Positions 1-8,018 of a DNA stretch of 37,050 nucleotides are shown piece after piece. How positions within the stretch are numbered: the first letter of the stretch is position 1; every line of letters starts with the position of its first letter. The position numbers and the translations under genes were made by a program. The stretch is from positions 1 through 37,050 of the forward strand of contig CALLBD010000028.1 in assembly GCA_938001915.1 (NCBI GenBank), written 5' to 3'. The stretch is from an uncultured Caulobacterales bacterium (lineage in GTDB: Bacteria > Pseudomonadota > Alphaproteobacteria > Caulobacterales > Maricaulaceae). The notes under the pieces are model-generated. The model saw only the letters and a program-made list of their open reading frames with translations. It did not search any database and was not told the origin of the DNA.

Positions 1-1926
1 CAATATCAGGAATGTGGGCCTGCCATCGAACCGCGCTTCAAGCTTGTGAAACAGATAGGTCAGCACTGGCGCGACAAGCGCTTTGGAATGCATCAACTCT
101 TCCATCTCGAAAGCTTGCGTTGAGTTGTCTCGTAGCGTGTCTTCATTCCCGTCGAGAATATGCCCGTAAGCGCCCTTTAAGGTGAATGGTTTCAGCGCAA
201 GGCGTAGGTCACCATCTTGGATTAGGGCTGATAATCCGGTCAGGGTTCTTTGCTCGTGCGGAGCGGTCGCAAGACTGCTGAGCGCAGACCACACACTATC
301 TTCAATTTCGGGCGTAATATCGACGCCTTTGGACGCAAATAATCCAAGTACCCATTCTTGGGCCCAAGCTATCTCCGCCTCGTCATCAATCCCTCTGAGC
401 GGCTGAAAGACTAAGCCTGTATCTGTCTCGCCAAGGGCGTAAAAGTCTCCTCCAAGCGCATCAATAACCCCCCGAGAGGACGCCCCTTTGTCGAAGGTAA
501 AAACCTGCGCGTTCGGATAACGTTTGAACTGCATGGCAAGCAAATTGAGCAATACGGATTTACCTGCGCCCGTTGGCCCGACTACGAGTGTATGGCCCAC
601 ATCGCCTTGGTGCGTCACAAGCCTAAACGGCGTATGCCCTTCTGTGGTGGCGTATAGTAACGGCCCATCATCCAAGTGAGCATTGTTTTCCGGCCCCGCC
701 CAAACGGCAGATAAAGGCATCATGTGAGCTAGGTTCAATGTGGAAACTAACGGGACCCGCACATTGGCATAAGCATTGCCGGGATGTGTCCCAAGCCAAG
801 CGTCTACAGCGTTGACCTTTTCATGGATGGACACAAACCCGCGCCCATTGATTATGCGCTCAACAGCCCGAATACGGGCTTCTGCTACGGCGGCGTCCTC
901 ATTCATGACGCATATAGCGGTCGTCATATATCCATAGGAGACATAATCACCGCCTAAGTCTTGCAGCGCTGCATCAGCATCAATGGCTTTATTGTCGGCG
1001 TCGTTATCAACCAAAACTGATTGTTCATTCATCAGCGCTTCTTTGAGGAGCGCTACGACGGATTTACGCTTGGCAAACCATTGCCGCCGTGTTTTCGTTA
1101 TAACCTTTGTCGCTTCCGTTTTGCTCAGAGGCAAAAAGCGCGTCATCCAACGATATGAGAACCCAAGCTTATTCAGCTCATCTAAAATTCCCGGTGTTGT
1201 ATCACTCGGAAATCCCAATATGGATATGCTGTGAATTGAATGGTCATCAAGGCGCGGTACTAATCCACCGACAAGATCAGCCCCGCCAATAATGCCGTCC
1301 AGATAAGCTGGGGTTTCGGGCGTTTTGACCAAATGACGTTTCGGGGAAACGGTAGATTGTAGATATGTGAGTGTGGCGTCATCATCGAGCCATTGTGCCA
1401 TTGGGAATTGCGCTTGCAGAAGATCTAAACATCTATTGCATTCTGATATGAAGCTATGGAGATGGTCTTGAACTGATAGCCCTGTATCATCTTCTGGTAT
1501 TTCGATGAGAAGGTTTTCTGCTTTGTTAGAACGGTCGGCAGGTGGAATGAATTGCAGCGTCAAATAATAGACAGATTCAAATAGCTCATTCGTGTCTTCT
1601 TCAAACTCTCCGCGCCTCTCTTGATCGACAAGCCATGCCGCAGGGTCAGTAAATGTTGATTCAGGATAGCTTTTTGCTGGAATGCGAGCGGCTTCAAAAT
1701 ACAGCGCCCATCCAGAGCTAAATCGGCGAAGCGCATTATTGATACGAGCGCATGTCGCCACCAATTCTTCTTCAGTAGAACTTTCAAGGTCAGGTCCGCG
1801 AAATTCTGCCGTGCGCTGAAAACTGCCATCTTTGTTAAGCACCACACCGGGCGCAACAAGCGCTGTCCACGGCAAATAATCTGCCAGACATTCAGGACGT
1901 TTTTGGTATTCGTTCAAATACATCAT
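1..1926 (-). CDS. trbE: TrbE conjugal transfer ATPase (VirB4 family), C-terminus beyond window
   Basis: VirB4-type ATPase that powers pilus assembly and substrate transfer at the inner membrane in the Trb type IV secretion system. Reading from the ATG at 1926, 642 codons are present and the frame is still open at base 1. A Walker A motif GPTGAGKS lies near residue 450 (about 550-578). The last visible residues, EMEELMHSKALVAPVLTYLF and on to FLIL, are the TrbE segment that normally runs straight into the Walker B DEAW, which must lie just outside. Family members are around 800 residues, so roughly a fifth is missing. The start overlaps the trbD stop as ATGA, indicating translational coupling. 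The usual downstream genes (trbJ, L, F, G, I) would lie beyond the left edge. Confidence 0.95.
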   Translation of the reverse strand, partial: MMYLNEYQKRPECLADYLPWTALVAPGVVLNKDGSFQRTAEFRGPDLESSTEEELVATCARINNALRRFSSGWALYFEAARIPAKSYPESTFTDPAAWLVDQERRGEFEEDTNELFESVYYLTLQFIPPADRSNKAENLLIEIPEDDTGLSVQDHLHSFISECNRCLDLLQAQFPMAQWLDDDATLTYLQSTVSPKRHLVKTPETPAYLDGIIGGADLVGGLVPRLDDHSIHSISILGFPSDTTPGILDELNKLGFSYRWMTRFLPLSKTEATKVITKTRRQWFAKRKSVVALLKEALMNEQSVLVDNDADNKAIDADAALQDLGGDYVSYGYMTTAICVMNEDAAVAEARIRAVERIINGRGFVSIHEKVNAVDAWLGTHPGNAYANVRVPLVSTLNLAHMMPLSAVWAGPENNAHLDDGPLLYATTEGHTPFRLVTHQGDVGHTLVVGPTGAGKSVLLNLLAMQFKRYPNAQVFTFDKGASSRGVIDALGGDFYALGETDTGLVFQPLRGIDDEAEIAWAQEWVLGLFASKGVDITPEIEDSVWSALSSLATAPHEQRTLTGLSALIQDGDLRLALKPFTLKGAYGHILDGNEDTLRDNSTQAFEMEELMHSKALVAPVLTYLFHKLEARFDGRPTFLIL

Positions 1927-2186
1927 GAGAGATATCCTTTGTGTTTGATGTGGCGAATGAGAACTTCCATGAATTGAGGGTCACGCGAGGCTGCGAGCAC
2001 GCAAAGTGTATGGGCGCACACATAATAGATGATCCCAAGCACCCAGAGCTGAAGCCCCAGACCTAACGCCGCCGCCAATGTCCCGTTGAGGATGGCTGCC
2101 GTTCTCGGAACTCCGCCCATAAGAATAGGCTCGGTAAGAGAACGGCGAACGGGAATAACGTAACCCTCTGGAAGATCAGCTTGCAT
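1923..2186 (-). CDS. trbD: TrbD (VirB3-like) membrane protein
   Basis: Small inner-membrane component of the mating-pair formation complex, 87 residues, typical for TrbD/VirB3. The N-terminus has the family pattern (GYVIPVRRSLTEPILMGGVPR), followed by a hydrophobic double segment at about residues 31-65 that would form one or two membrane helices. It sits between trbC (1-base TAATG overlap) and trbE (4-base ATGA overlap), which fixes both ends. VirB3 proteins work with the VirB4/TrbE ATPase. No anomaly is visible. Confidence 0.93.
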   Translation of the reverse strand: MQADLPEGYVIPVRRSLTEPILMGGVPRTAAILNGTLAAALGLGLQLWVLGIIYYVCAHTLCVLAASRDPQFMEVLIRHIKHKGYLS

Positions 2187-2527
2187 TAGATGACCGCGCC
2201 GCCTGAGAAGCTGAAGAATGACAAGAAGAAGCTTGTCGCCGTGAAAGCGATAGACAGACCAAAGACAATCTGAATGAGCTTGCGAACGCCGCCGCCTGCA
2301 TCACCAAAGGCCAAACCAAGGCCTGTCATAATGATAACAACTGTGCCGAATATCTTAGCGACAGGGCCTTCGATTGAACGCAAAATTTGCGTGAGCGGGC
2401 CTTCCCAAGGCATAGATGAGCCTGCCGCATGTGCCGTTTGCGGTGTCAACAGCATGACGCCTGCAACGATAAGCAATCCGATCATTATACGCTGCTGGGT
2501 ATTTCCGTGTGTTAGTGGTCCGTACAT
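2186..2527 (-). CDS. trbC: TrbC (VirB2-like) conjugative pilin
   Basis: Propilin of the conjugative pilus, 113 residues. A long leader peptide (about residues 13-34, ending TPQTAHA) is followed by two hydrophobic segments separated by a short GDAGGG-type turn, which is the VirB2/TrbC layout. In RP4, TrbC is matured by the TraF peptidase, and a TraF gene is present at 13759-14313. The start has a strong ribosome site (AAGGAGGTG) that lies inside the 3' end of trbB, giving a 16-base overlap. Part of the traG-copG-trbB-C-D-E operon. Confidence 0.92.
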   Translation of the reverse strand: MYGPLTHGNTQQRIMIGLLIVAGVMLLTPQTAHAAGSSMPWEGPLTQILRSIEGPVAKIFGTVVIIMTGLGLAFGDAGGGVRKLIQIVFGLSIAFTATSFFLSFFSFSGGAVI

Positions 2528-3522
2528 TTTTCACCTCCTTGATGAGTAAGTTTTGGAATTGAAGACGGGGCCGAAAGCGGCTGAAGTTCGTAGACTTCAC
2601 CGCTGACTCCAATGAGACGCGCAATCGTTTCGATGCGTCTTTTGGTGCCGCGTCCGGATATGAAGACAATCACGTCGATTGCCTCCGCAATGAGAGCGCG
2701 CGGTACGACCGGAGCGCCTTCAAGGATTAGTTGTTCTATACGGCCCAAGGCCGCCTTTGCTGAATTTGCATGAACGGTCGCAATGCCGCCGGGATGCCCC
2801 GTAGTCCACGCTTTGAGCATATCGAGGGCTTCCGGCCCGCGAACTTCACCGACAATAATGCGGTCAGGCCGTAGCCGTAATGTTGAGCGTACAAGGTCAG
2901 CGAGCGTTACGTTTTTTCCGTGTGTGCGCAGAGCTACCGTGTCTTTAGCTTTGCACTGAAGCTCGCGCGTATCTTCAAGAACAAGAACACGATCCCCCGT
3001 ATCAGCAATTTCGGCTAAGATGGCATTAGCAAGCGTTGTCTTGCCGCTAGATGTTCCGCCTGCGATGAGAATATTTAGGTGCGAGGAAACAGCGTAGCGA
3101 AGCGCCTCCGACTGATCTCCCGTCATAGTCCCGCCCTTCACATAATCCGCTAATGTGAAGACAGTGACGGCACCTTTACGGATTGAAAAACACGGCGCTG
3201 TGACCACAGGCGGCATGACGCCTTCAAAGCGTTCGCCATTGCCTGGAAGCTCCGCGCTAATAATCGGAAATTTCGTCGTTACGTCTTGATTGATGTGACT
3301 CGCAACGAGGCGCACGACACGTTCACCTTCGCTGGGCGTCAGTACCTTTTCAGTGTCAAATCGGCCAACGCCTAGTTTATCAAGCCATAGATGCCCATCT
3401 GGATTGACCATGATTTCTATAACTTTGGGGTCATCCAATGCTTGTACAATATCAGCTCCCATTGCCGTGCGAAGCATAGCTAAAGTGCGCTGCGAAGTGG
3501 CTGTATTTTGCGGCTCAAGCAT
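2512..3522 (-). CDS. trbB: TrbB (VirB11-family) secretion ATPase
   Basis: Hexameric traffic ATPase of the type IV secretion system at the cytoplasmic face. With the start chosen at 3522 the protein has 336 residues. Walker A GGTSSGKT is at residues 155-162, Walker B IIVGEVRG at about 222-229, followed by a His-box-like TGHPGGIATVHANS. An upstream in-frame start at 3612 is possible, but its Arg/Lys-rich leader lies wholly inside the preceding gene. ATG 3522 has a good AGGAGA site 7 bases upstream and overlaps the copG stop by 8 bases, so I prefer it. The end overlaps trbC by 16 bases. Confidence 0.94.
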   Translation of the reverse strand: MLEPQNTATSQRTLAMLRTAMGADIVQALDDPKVIEIMVNPDGHLWLDKLGVGRFDTEKVLTPSEGERVVRLVASHINQDVTTKFPIISAELPGNGERFEGVMPPVVTAPCFSIRKGAVTVFTLADYVKGGTMTGDQSEALRYAVSSHLNILIAGGTSSGKTTLANAILAEIADTGDRVLVLEDTRELQCKAKDTVALRTHGKNVTLADLVRSTLRLRPDRIIVGEVRGPEALDMLKAWTTGHPGGIATVHANSAKAALGRIEQLILEGAPVVPRALIAEAIDVIVFISGRGTKRRIETIARLIGVSGEVYELQPLSAPSSIPKLTHQGGEKCTDH

Positions 3523-4033
3523 CTGCTTTCTCCTTCTTGGAAGGAGCAGGCTTTTTCTTCTTAAGCGCCTTAAGTAGCGCGACTTCTTCAAGCTTGAAAA
3601 AATCCTCGTCACTTACGAGAACATCTTCGAGCGCATTTTTGAAAGTCTTGCCTCCGTTCTTCATTTTCAGGCCGAGTTGGTCAATAAATTGGTTGAGGAG
3701 CTTCACCCCCATCACCGCACGGACATCATTATCGCCGGCGTTTTGGTTGGGGGCCATTGTGAAGAAATACTGCATGAAGAGTGACAGCGTTTCCGAGATG
3801 AGGTTCATATCCCGGCTATGCCGATGGTTATGACGCAACATGAGATCTAAGCGTTCATAGATGTCGCTATCTCTGCGGTCATCGCGCTCATGGCTGTAGT
3901 AACACGCGAGCGCGGCATTGATCTCTTTAGACTGAGAGCTGCCTTTGCGTTTTGAAGCACTCTCAAGATGACGCCAGTTCTGTTCCGTAATACGGCCCCT
4001 AATTCTGCGAGATAATTTGTTCTTGATATTCAT
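3515..4033 (-). CDS. CopG-type / conjugal transfer accessory protein between traG and trbB
   Basis: 172-residue protein at the position where alphaproteobacterial Trb clusters carry a gene usually annotated as CopG family regulator. The N-terminus (about 1-50) is basic and fits a short ribbon-helix-helix (RRIRGRITEQNWRHLESASK). The middle (about 55-110) is predicted helical, with an FMQYFFT hydrophobic stretch, and the C-terminus is a Lys/Pro-rich tail. The start overlaps the traG stop as ATGA, and its end overlaps trbB by 8 bases, so all three genes are coupled. The exact role in transfer is not established, and the ribbon-helix-helix assignment rests on resemblance and context. Confidence 0.75.
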   Translation of the reverse strand: MNIKNKLSRRIRGRITEQNWRHLESASKRKGSSQSKEINAALACYYSHERDDRRDSDIYERLDLMLRHNHRHSRDMNLISETLSLFMQYFFTMAPNQNAGDNDVRAVMGVKLLNQFIDQLGLKMKNGGKTFKNALEDVLVSDEDFFKLEEVALLKALKKKKPAPSKKEKADA

Positions 4034-6060
4034 GACATCCCCAACTCAGGTTCATTCGTGCGGGAGAGTTCATGAGCGCGCGCAAGGTTCGAGGTATCGC
4101 GAACGAACTCACCGAGCTTGATAGAGGTCGTGAGATCATCACTCTCTGGGAGCTCTTGCTCCCTGACTTCGTTTTCGGGGGACGCGGCCATCAAGCTAGC
4201 AACATCGATATCTGGCTTTTGGTCTTTGCCGCCGTCATCGTCAGGCGCAGGCTTTGCCGCCTCTGGTTTTTCTTCTGCCGTATAAAGGCGGTCATCCACG
4301 GACCGTGTCTGCTGCCCCCAAACGCAAGGCGTATCTGGGGAAAGACCGCCATAACCGTCTGGTGATATGGGTGGAGGTGCAGCGACACGGCCTGTGAAAT
4401 TCTTATCCGCGTAATAGCGAACCTTTTGGGCCTTAATGGGAGAGAAACCCGACAAGAGAATGAGCTGTTCATTGCTTGGCAACTGCATGATCTCGCCCGG
4501 CGTGATGAGCTGACGCGCAGTTTCTTGGCGCGATACCATGACATGCGATAACCACGGCGCAAGACGGTGGCCTGCATAGTTCCGCATGGCCCGCATTTCG
4601 GTGGTGCTGCCAATCGCGTCTGACAAACGTTTCGCCGTCCGTTCGTCATTGGTCGCGAAGGCAACGCGCACATGACAGTTATCAAGGATGGAATTATTCG
4701 GCCCGTAGGCTTTCTCAATCTGGTTTAGCGATTGAGCAATCAAGAAAGCTCGCAATCCATATCCTGCCATGAAAGCCAATGAGCTTTCAAAGAAGTCCAA
4801 GCGGCCAAGAGCGGGAAACTCATCAAGCATCAAGAGGAGCTGGCGCTTGGGCTTATTGTCACCGCTGACCACGAGTTCTTCAGTAAGGCGGCGGCCAATC
4901 TGGTTTAAAATCAACCTTACTAACGGCTTTGTACGAGAAATATCTGACGGCGGTATAACGAGATAGAGCGAGACGGGTTTATCCGCTTTCATCAAGTCAG
5001 AGATGCGCCAGTCACATTTTGACGTTACCTTTGCCACTGTGGGGTCACGGTAAAGGCTCAGAAAACTCATAGCGGTTGAAAGTACGCCCGAACGCTCATT
5101 ATCTGACTTGTTGAGAAGTTCACGCGCGGCTTGGGCAATAACCGGATGGACAGACAGTTTTACCTTATCGCCGAGATGATTGGTTTTCATCATGTTCGAT
5201 AACGTCTGTTCAAAAGTCCTGTTCGGGTCAGATAGAAATGAAGCTACGCGGGCCAAGGTCTTTTCACGTTCGGCATAAAGAACATGAAGGATGGCACCAA
5301 CTAAGAGACTGTGGGCGGTCTTTTCCCAATGGTTGCGGCGTTCAAGCATACCTTCAGGGTCAACAAGAATATCGGCAATGTTTTGAACGTCGCGGACTTC
5401 AAATTCGCCTCTGCGCACTTCCAGTAAAGGATTGTATTTTGCGCTCTCAGCATTTGTGGGATCAAAAAGCAGACAGTGAGAGAATGTTGATCTCCAACCG
5501 CTCGTAAGCTGCCAGTTCTCGCCCTTGATGTCATGAATGACGGCACTATCTGTCCAAGAGAGAAGCGTTGGAATAACCAGGCCGACGCCTTTACCAGAAC
5601 GTGTCGGCGCAATTGCCATAACATGTTCAGGGCCGTCATGGCGGATGTAATCATGTTTAGTACGGCCAAGAAATACGCCCGTATCTTCAAGTAACCCTAC
5701 ACGTTTGATTTGCTTTGCAGTTGCCCAGCGTGACGAACCAAATGTGTTTAAAGACTTTGAAGCCCGACCACGCCAAACAGAACAAATGACTGCGAAGATA
5801 ATACCGACAAAACCGCCGCCTGCTGAAATCATTCCACCTTTGGAAAAGATGTGAGGCGCATAAGCATCAAATTGATACCACCACGGAAACAGTTTCCAAG
5901 GCGCGTAAATTTTGTGATTGCCAAAGCTTGCGAATCCCGTTCCCAAATAGGCATCGTAGTCGAATTGGAAGGCCACCCACTGCGTTGCATACCAAGTGGT
6001 CAGAATGATCGTCGTGAATACAACGATGATTTGTCCAATGAGAATGCTTTGTGGCGACAT
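4030..6060 (-). CDS. traG: TraG/VirD4-type conjugal coupling protein
   Basis: Type IV coupling protein that hands the relaxase-DNA complex to the Trb channel. 676 residues with two N-terminal membrane segments (about 7-27 and 75-95), the Walker A APTRSGKG at 151-158 and the Walker B LLLMLDEFPALG around 408-419, all standard for TraG. The C-terminal tail after about residue 560 is Pro/Asp/Glu-rich and variable, as usual. First gene of the leftward traG-trbE operon. The region directly upstream carries a hairpin that includes the ribosome site and a phased T-tract block, both listed separately. Confidence 0.95.
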   Translation of the reverse strand: MSPQSILIGQIIVVFTTIILTTWYATQWVAFQFDYDAYLGTGFASFGNHKIYAPWKLFPWWYQFDAYAPHIFSKGGMISAGGGFVGIIFAVICSVWRGRASKSLNTFGSSRWATAKQIKRVGLLEDTGVFLGRTKHDYIRHDGPEHVMAIAPTRSGKGVGLVIPTLLSWTDSAVIHDIKGENWQLTSGWRSTFSHCLLFDPTNAESAKYNPLLEVRRGEFEVRDVQNIADILVDPEGMLERRNHWEKTAHSLLVGAILHVLYAEREKTLARVASFLSDPNRTFEQTLSNMMKTNHLGDKVKLSVHPVIAQAARELLNKSDNERSGVLSTAMSFLSLYRDPTVAKVTSKCDWRISDLMKADKPVSLYLVIPPSDISRTKPLVRLILNQIGRRLTEELVVSGDNKPKRQLLLMLDEFPALGRLDFFESSLAFMAGYGLRAFLIAQSLNQIEKAYGPNNSILDNCHVRVAFATNDERTAKRLSDAIGSTTEMRAMRNYAGHRLAPWLSHVMVSRQETARQLITPGEIMQLPSNEQLILLSGFSPIKAQKVRYYADKNFTGRVAAPPPISPDGYGGLSPDTPCVWGQQTRSVDDRLYTAEEKPEAAKPAPDDDGGKDQKPDIDVASLMAASPENEVREQELPESDDLTTSIKLGEFVRDTSNLARAHELSRTNEPELGMS

Positions 6061-6092
6061 AGCCTAGTCCTTCAAGTTGATGGACTTAGGCT
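6061..6092 (-). promoter_or_regulatory. Hairpin overlapping the traG ribosome-binding site
   Basis: An imperfect inverted repeat ends exactly at the traG start codon: AGCCTAGTCC (6061-6070), an 11-base loop, then GGACTTAGGCT (6082-6092) with one bulged base. On the transcript, the 3' arm contains the GGA of the AAGGA Shine-Dalgarno sequence and abuts AUG, so folding would hide the ribosome site. Function as a translational switch for the transfer operon is inferred only from position. Confidence 0.5.
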
Positions 6093-6130
6093 GTCAGAAA
6101 ACCTGTTTTTTCGTCTAGTGTAACAATTCG

Positions 6131-6180
6131 GTACTTTTTAGCACTTTTTGGTAGTTTTTTCCGCTTTTTAGTACTTTTTT
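6131..6180. promoter_or_regulatory. Five T-tracts phased at exactly 10 bp (predicted bent DNA) in the traG/polymerase divergent region
   Basis: T-runs of 5, 5, 6, 5 and 6 bases begin at 6135, 6145, 6155, 6165 and 6175, i.e. at a strict 10-bp period. Several units read GTACTTTTT or GCACTTTTT, so the block is also an array of degenerate 10-bp repeats. Phased A/T-tracts are known to curve DNA and to attract nucleoid proteins such as IHF or H-NS-like factors. It lies 70-120 bp upstream of traG, suited to activation or silencing of the transfer promoter. The rest of 6181-6357 shows a GCATGCATGC palindrome (6264-6273) and a TATAAT (6238-6243), but no gene. Confidence 0.6.
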
Positions 6181-6357
6181 CCAAAATTGGATTTTAGAGC
6201 GCGTCACAGAACAGCCCCGTAAATGTGAACTCTCAGGTATAATTCAAAGGCCATGAGTGAGCTGCATGCATGCGCTGCAACATCCCCCTCTGATTTTGAG
6301 TATTCTCCACTTACCCACATCGAAAAGGAAGATATTCCTAATATTGCCTTGACTAAT

Positions 6358-6372
6358 GTTCTTATTTCGTTC
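6358..6372 (+). promoter_or_regulatory. LexA-type SOS box GTTC-N7-GTTC upstream of the Y-family polymerase
   Basis: The sequence reads GTTC TTATTTC GTTC, the direct-repeat form of LexA operator known from alphaproteobacteria, with an AT-rich 7-base centre. A TTGACT -35-like hexamer precedes it (6349-6354), so LexA binding would block this promoter. It stands 34 bases before the chosen polymerase start. An alternative ATG at 6356 lies on top of the box, which is one reason for rejecting that start. Confidence 0.75.
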
Positions 6373-6406
6373 TTTTTCACTCGTCCGCGCTAACGATGGA
6401 CGAAAC

Positions 6407-7669
6407 ATGCGAAAACCAGAAACAATTGAAAGGCTCTACCTCGATTTCGATGGGTTCTTTGCATCTGTGGAACAACAAGCTCGTCCTGCTCTTCGAGGTA
6501 AGCCCGTTGGCATAGTTCCATTTGACGGCACGGTGCATACGGTCGTCATTGCTTGTTCAAAAGAAGCTAAAGCGCGCGGCGTTAAAAACGTGATGAAGTT
6601 AGCCGATGCAAAGAAGATTTGCCCTGAACTAATCTTGCAATGCCAAACGCCGGATTTATACCGCCGCGCCCATAACGCTCTTATTGCTGAAATCAACAGC
6701 GTCATTCCCATTGAAGCTATCAAGTCGATTGATGAGCTGTGCTGCAAACTCGACCCTCGCGACATTGCTGACCCTCATGGGTTATCCGTTAAAATCAAAA
6801 AAGCCATTAGCGAAGGTGTCGGCGAATTTGTAACTTGCTCAATTGGTTTTGGCGCTAATCGGCACCTCGCGAAGATTGCCTGCAAGATGGACAAGCCCGA
6901 CGGCGTAACCATCTGGCATCCGCATATGATGCCGGGGCCGTTATTGAATCTACCCTTTGACGATATTCCTGGCATTGGCGGACGGATGGAACAACGCCTG
7001 ATGCGTGCCGGTATTTACAACATGAAAGATTTACTCGCGACCGAACCTAAACAAATGCGCAAGCTATGGCGCAGCGTCACAGGCGAACGGCTTTGGTATG
7101 CGCTGCATGGCTATGACGTTAAGGCGCAAAAGTCCGAACGCGGCATGTTTGGGCATGGCCGTGTTTTGCCGCCTGAACTCCGCACCTTCAAAGACGCACG
7201 TGATTGCTCCCGACTTCTGCTTGTAAAAGCGGCCCGCCGCATGCGGCGCGAAGAGTTTTATGCCAGCTCTCTCTATATGTGGCTTAGTCTTCGTAACCGC
7301 TCCATCAAAGAACAAGGTTGGTCTGCTCGTCACAAACTCCATATGGCAAATGATGACCAAGCCTGCCTGAAAGGTCTCGATGTTTTATGGGAACGGGCAA
7401 GGCACCAAATCCCAAGTCATCTAAAAGTAGTGCGTGTCGGCGTCACGCTTGGCGACCTTACAGAAGCTGGTGCGCGTCAGCTCGATATGCTCATCAATGA
7501 TGATCCTGAACGCCAAAAATGGGAATCCGTTACATCGGCTATGGACAGCCTCAACTCTCGATATGGAAAGTCACTTGTCACAATGGGGCCGTGGAAACTA
7601 CCGCCCGGTGGCAACCTTGGCGGCAAAATCAGTTTCACCCGAATTCCGCGCGCGGAGGATTTCTGGTGA
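6407..7669 (+). CDS. Y-family (DinB/UmuC-like) translesion DNA polymerase
   Basis: 420-residue error-prone polymerase that would copy damaged templates. The active-site motifs are intact: YLDFDGFFASVE (catalytic Asp13) and SIDE at residues 107-110. These are followed by a helix-hairpin-helix region (DIPGIGGRMEQRLMRAGI) and a little-finger domain. The length is within the family range. The start at 6407 is preferred over 6356 because the latter would put the start codon inside the LexA box; the ribosome site (GGACG) is weak. Expression is likely SOS-controlled. The stop overlaps the next gene as GTGA. Mobile elements often carry such polymerases (ImpB/RumB-type). It is not closer to DinB or UmuC in any way I can decide by eye. 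Confidence 0.92.
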   Translation: MRKPETIERLYLDFDGFFASVEQQARPALRGKPVGIVPFDGTVHTVVIACSKEAKARGVKNVMKLADAKKICPELILQCQTPDLYRRAHNALIAEINSVIPIEAIKSIDELCCKLDPRDIADPHGLSVKIKKAISEGVGEFVTCSIGFGANRHLAKIACKMDKPDGVTIWHPHMMPGPLLNLPFDDIPGIGGRMEQRLMRAGIYNMKDLLATEPKQMRKLWRSVTGERLWYALHGYDVKAQKSERGMFGHGRVLPPELRTFKDARDCSRLLLVKAARRMRREEFYASSLYMWLSLRNRSIKEQGWSARHKLHMANDDQACLKGLDVLWERARHQIPSHLKVVRVGVTLGDLTEAGARQLDMLINDDPERQKWESVTSAMDSLNSRYGKSLVTMGPWKLPPGGNLGGKISFTRIPRAEDFW

Positions 7670-7917
7670 GCTGGAAAAAACAATTACAGTTATTGGACTT
7701 TGACGCCGAAGTTCGGCTTGAAGCGCGCTGCTGCAAATGCGGCTACACATGGTACGAACAACCCTGCATCTATTATCATAAATCCCATTTGCGAATGCTT
7801 TATGTGGATGAGTTTGAAAACAAGCTGCGTTGCAAGCAATGGAACTGCGGCGGTAAAATCAAACTAGCTCAAACCAGCGAGGAAGAAACGGAAGGGTTTC
7901 AGGGGGGCTTGGCTTAG
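7666..7917 (+). CDS. Small Cys-rich zinc-ribbon-like protein coupled to the polymerase
   Basis: 83 residues starting at GTG 7666, which overlaps the polymerase stop as GTGA and has a perfect GGAGG 7 bases upstream. A longer reading from 7519 would lie mostly inside the polymerase gene and is rejected. It contains RCCKCGYTWYEQPC and, about 40 residues later, LRCKQWNCGGKI. Together these give two Cys pairs that could bind one zinc ion in a zinc-ribbon fold, plus an acidic tail. Function unknown. The tight coupling to a Y-family polymerase and the shared LexA box suggest an accessory factor in lesion bypass, but this is inference. Confidence 0.75.
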   Translation: MSWKKQLQLLDFDAEVRLEARCCKCGYTWYEQPCIYYHKSHLRMLYVDEFENKLRCKQWNCGGKIKLAQTSEEETEGFQGGLA

Positions 7918-8018
7918 GAGTGGCGACATCCAAACCGAGCATTAGCTTAGAGCCTTAAAACAGCAAAAAACTAGGTTAAAGGTACGTTATTTGACTGGAG
8001 TTAAACTGAAACTCATGA

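Noticed and set aside
4191..4718. A 175-codon frame inside traG, in another frame of the same strand
   Set aside because: traG is intact and well conserved across this stretch; the overlapping frame has no ribosome site and no recognisable sequence.
6356..6406. Upstream ATG of the Y-family polymerase adding 17 residues
   Set aside because: The start codon would overlap the LexA-type box, the added residues are not polymerase-like, and there is no ribosome site.
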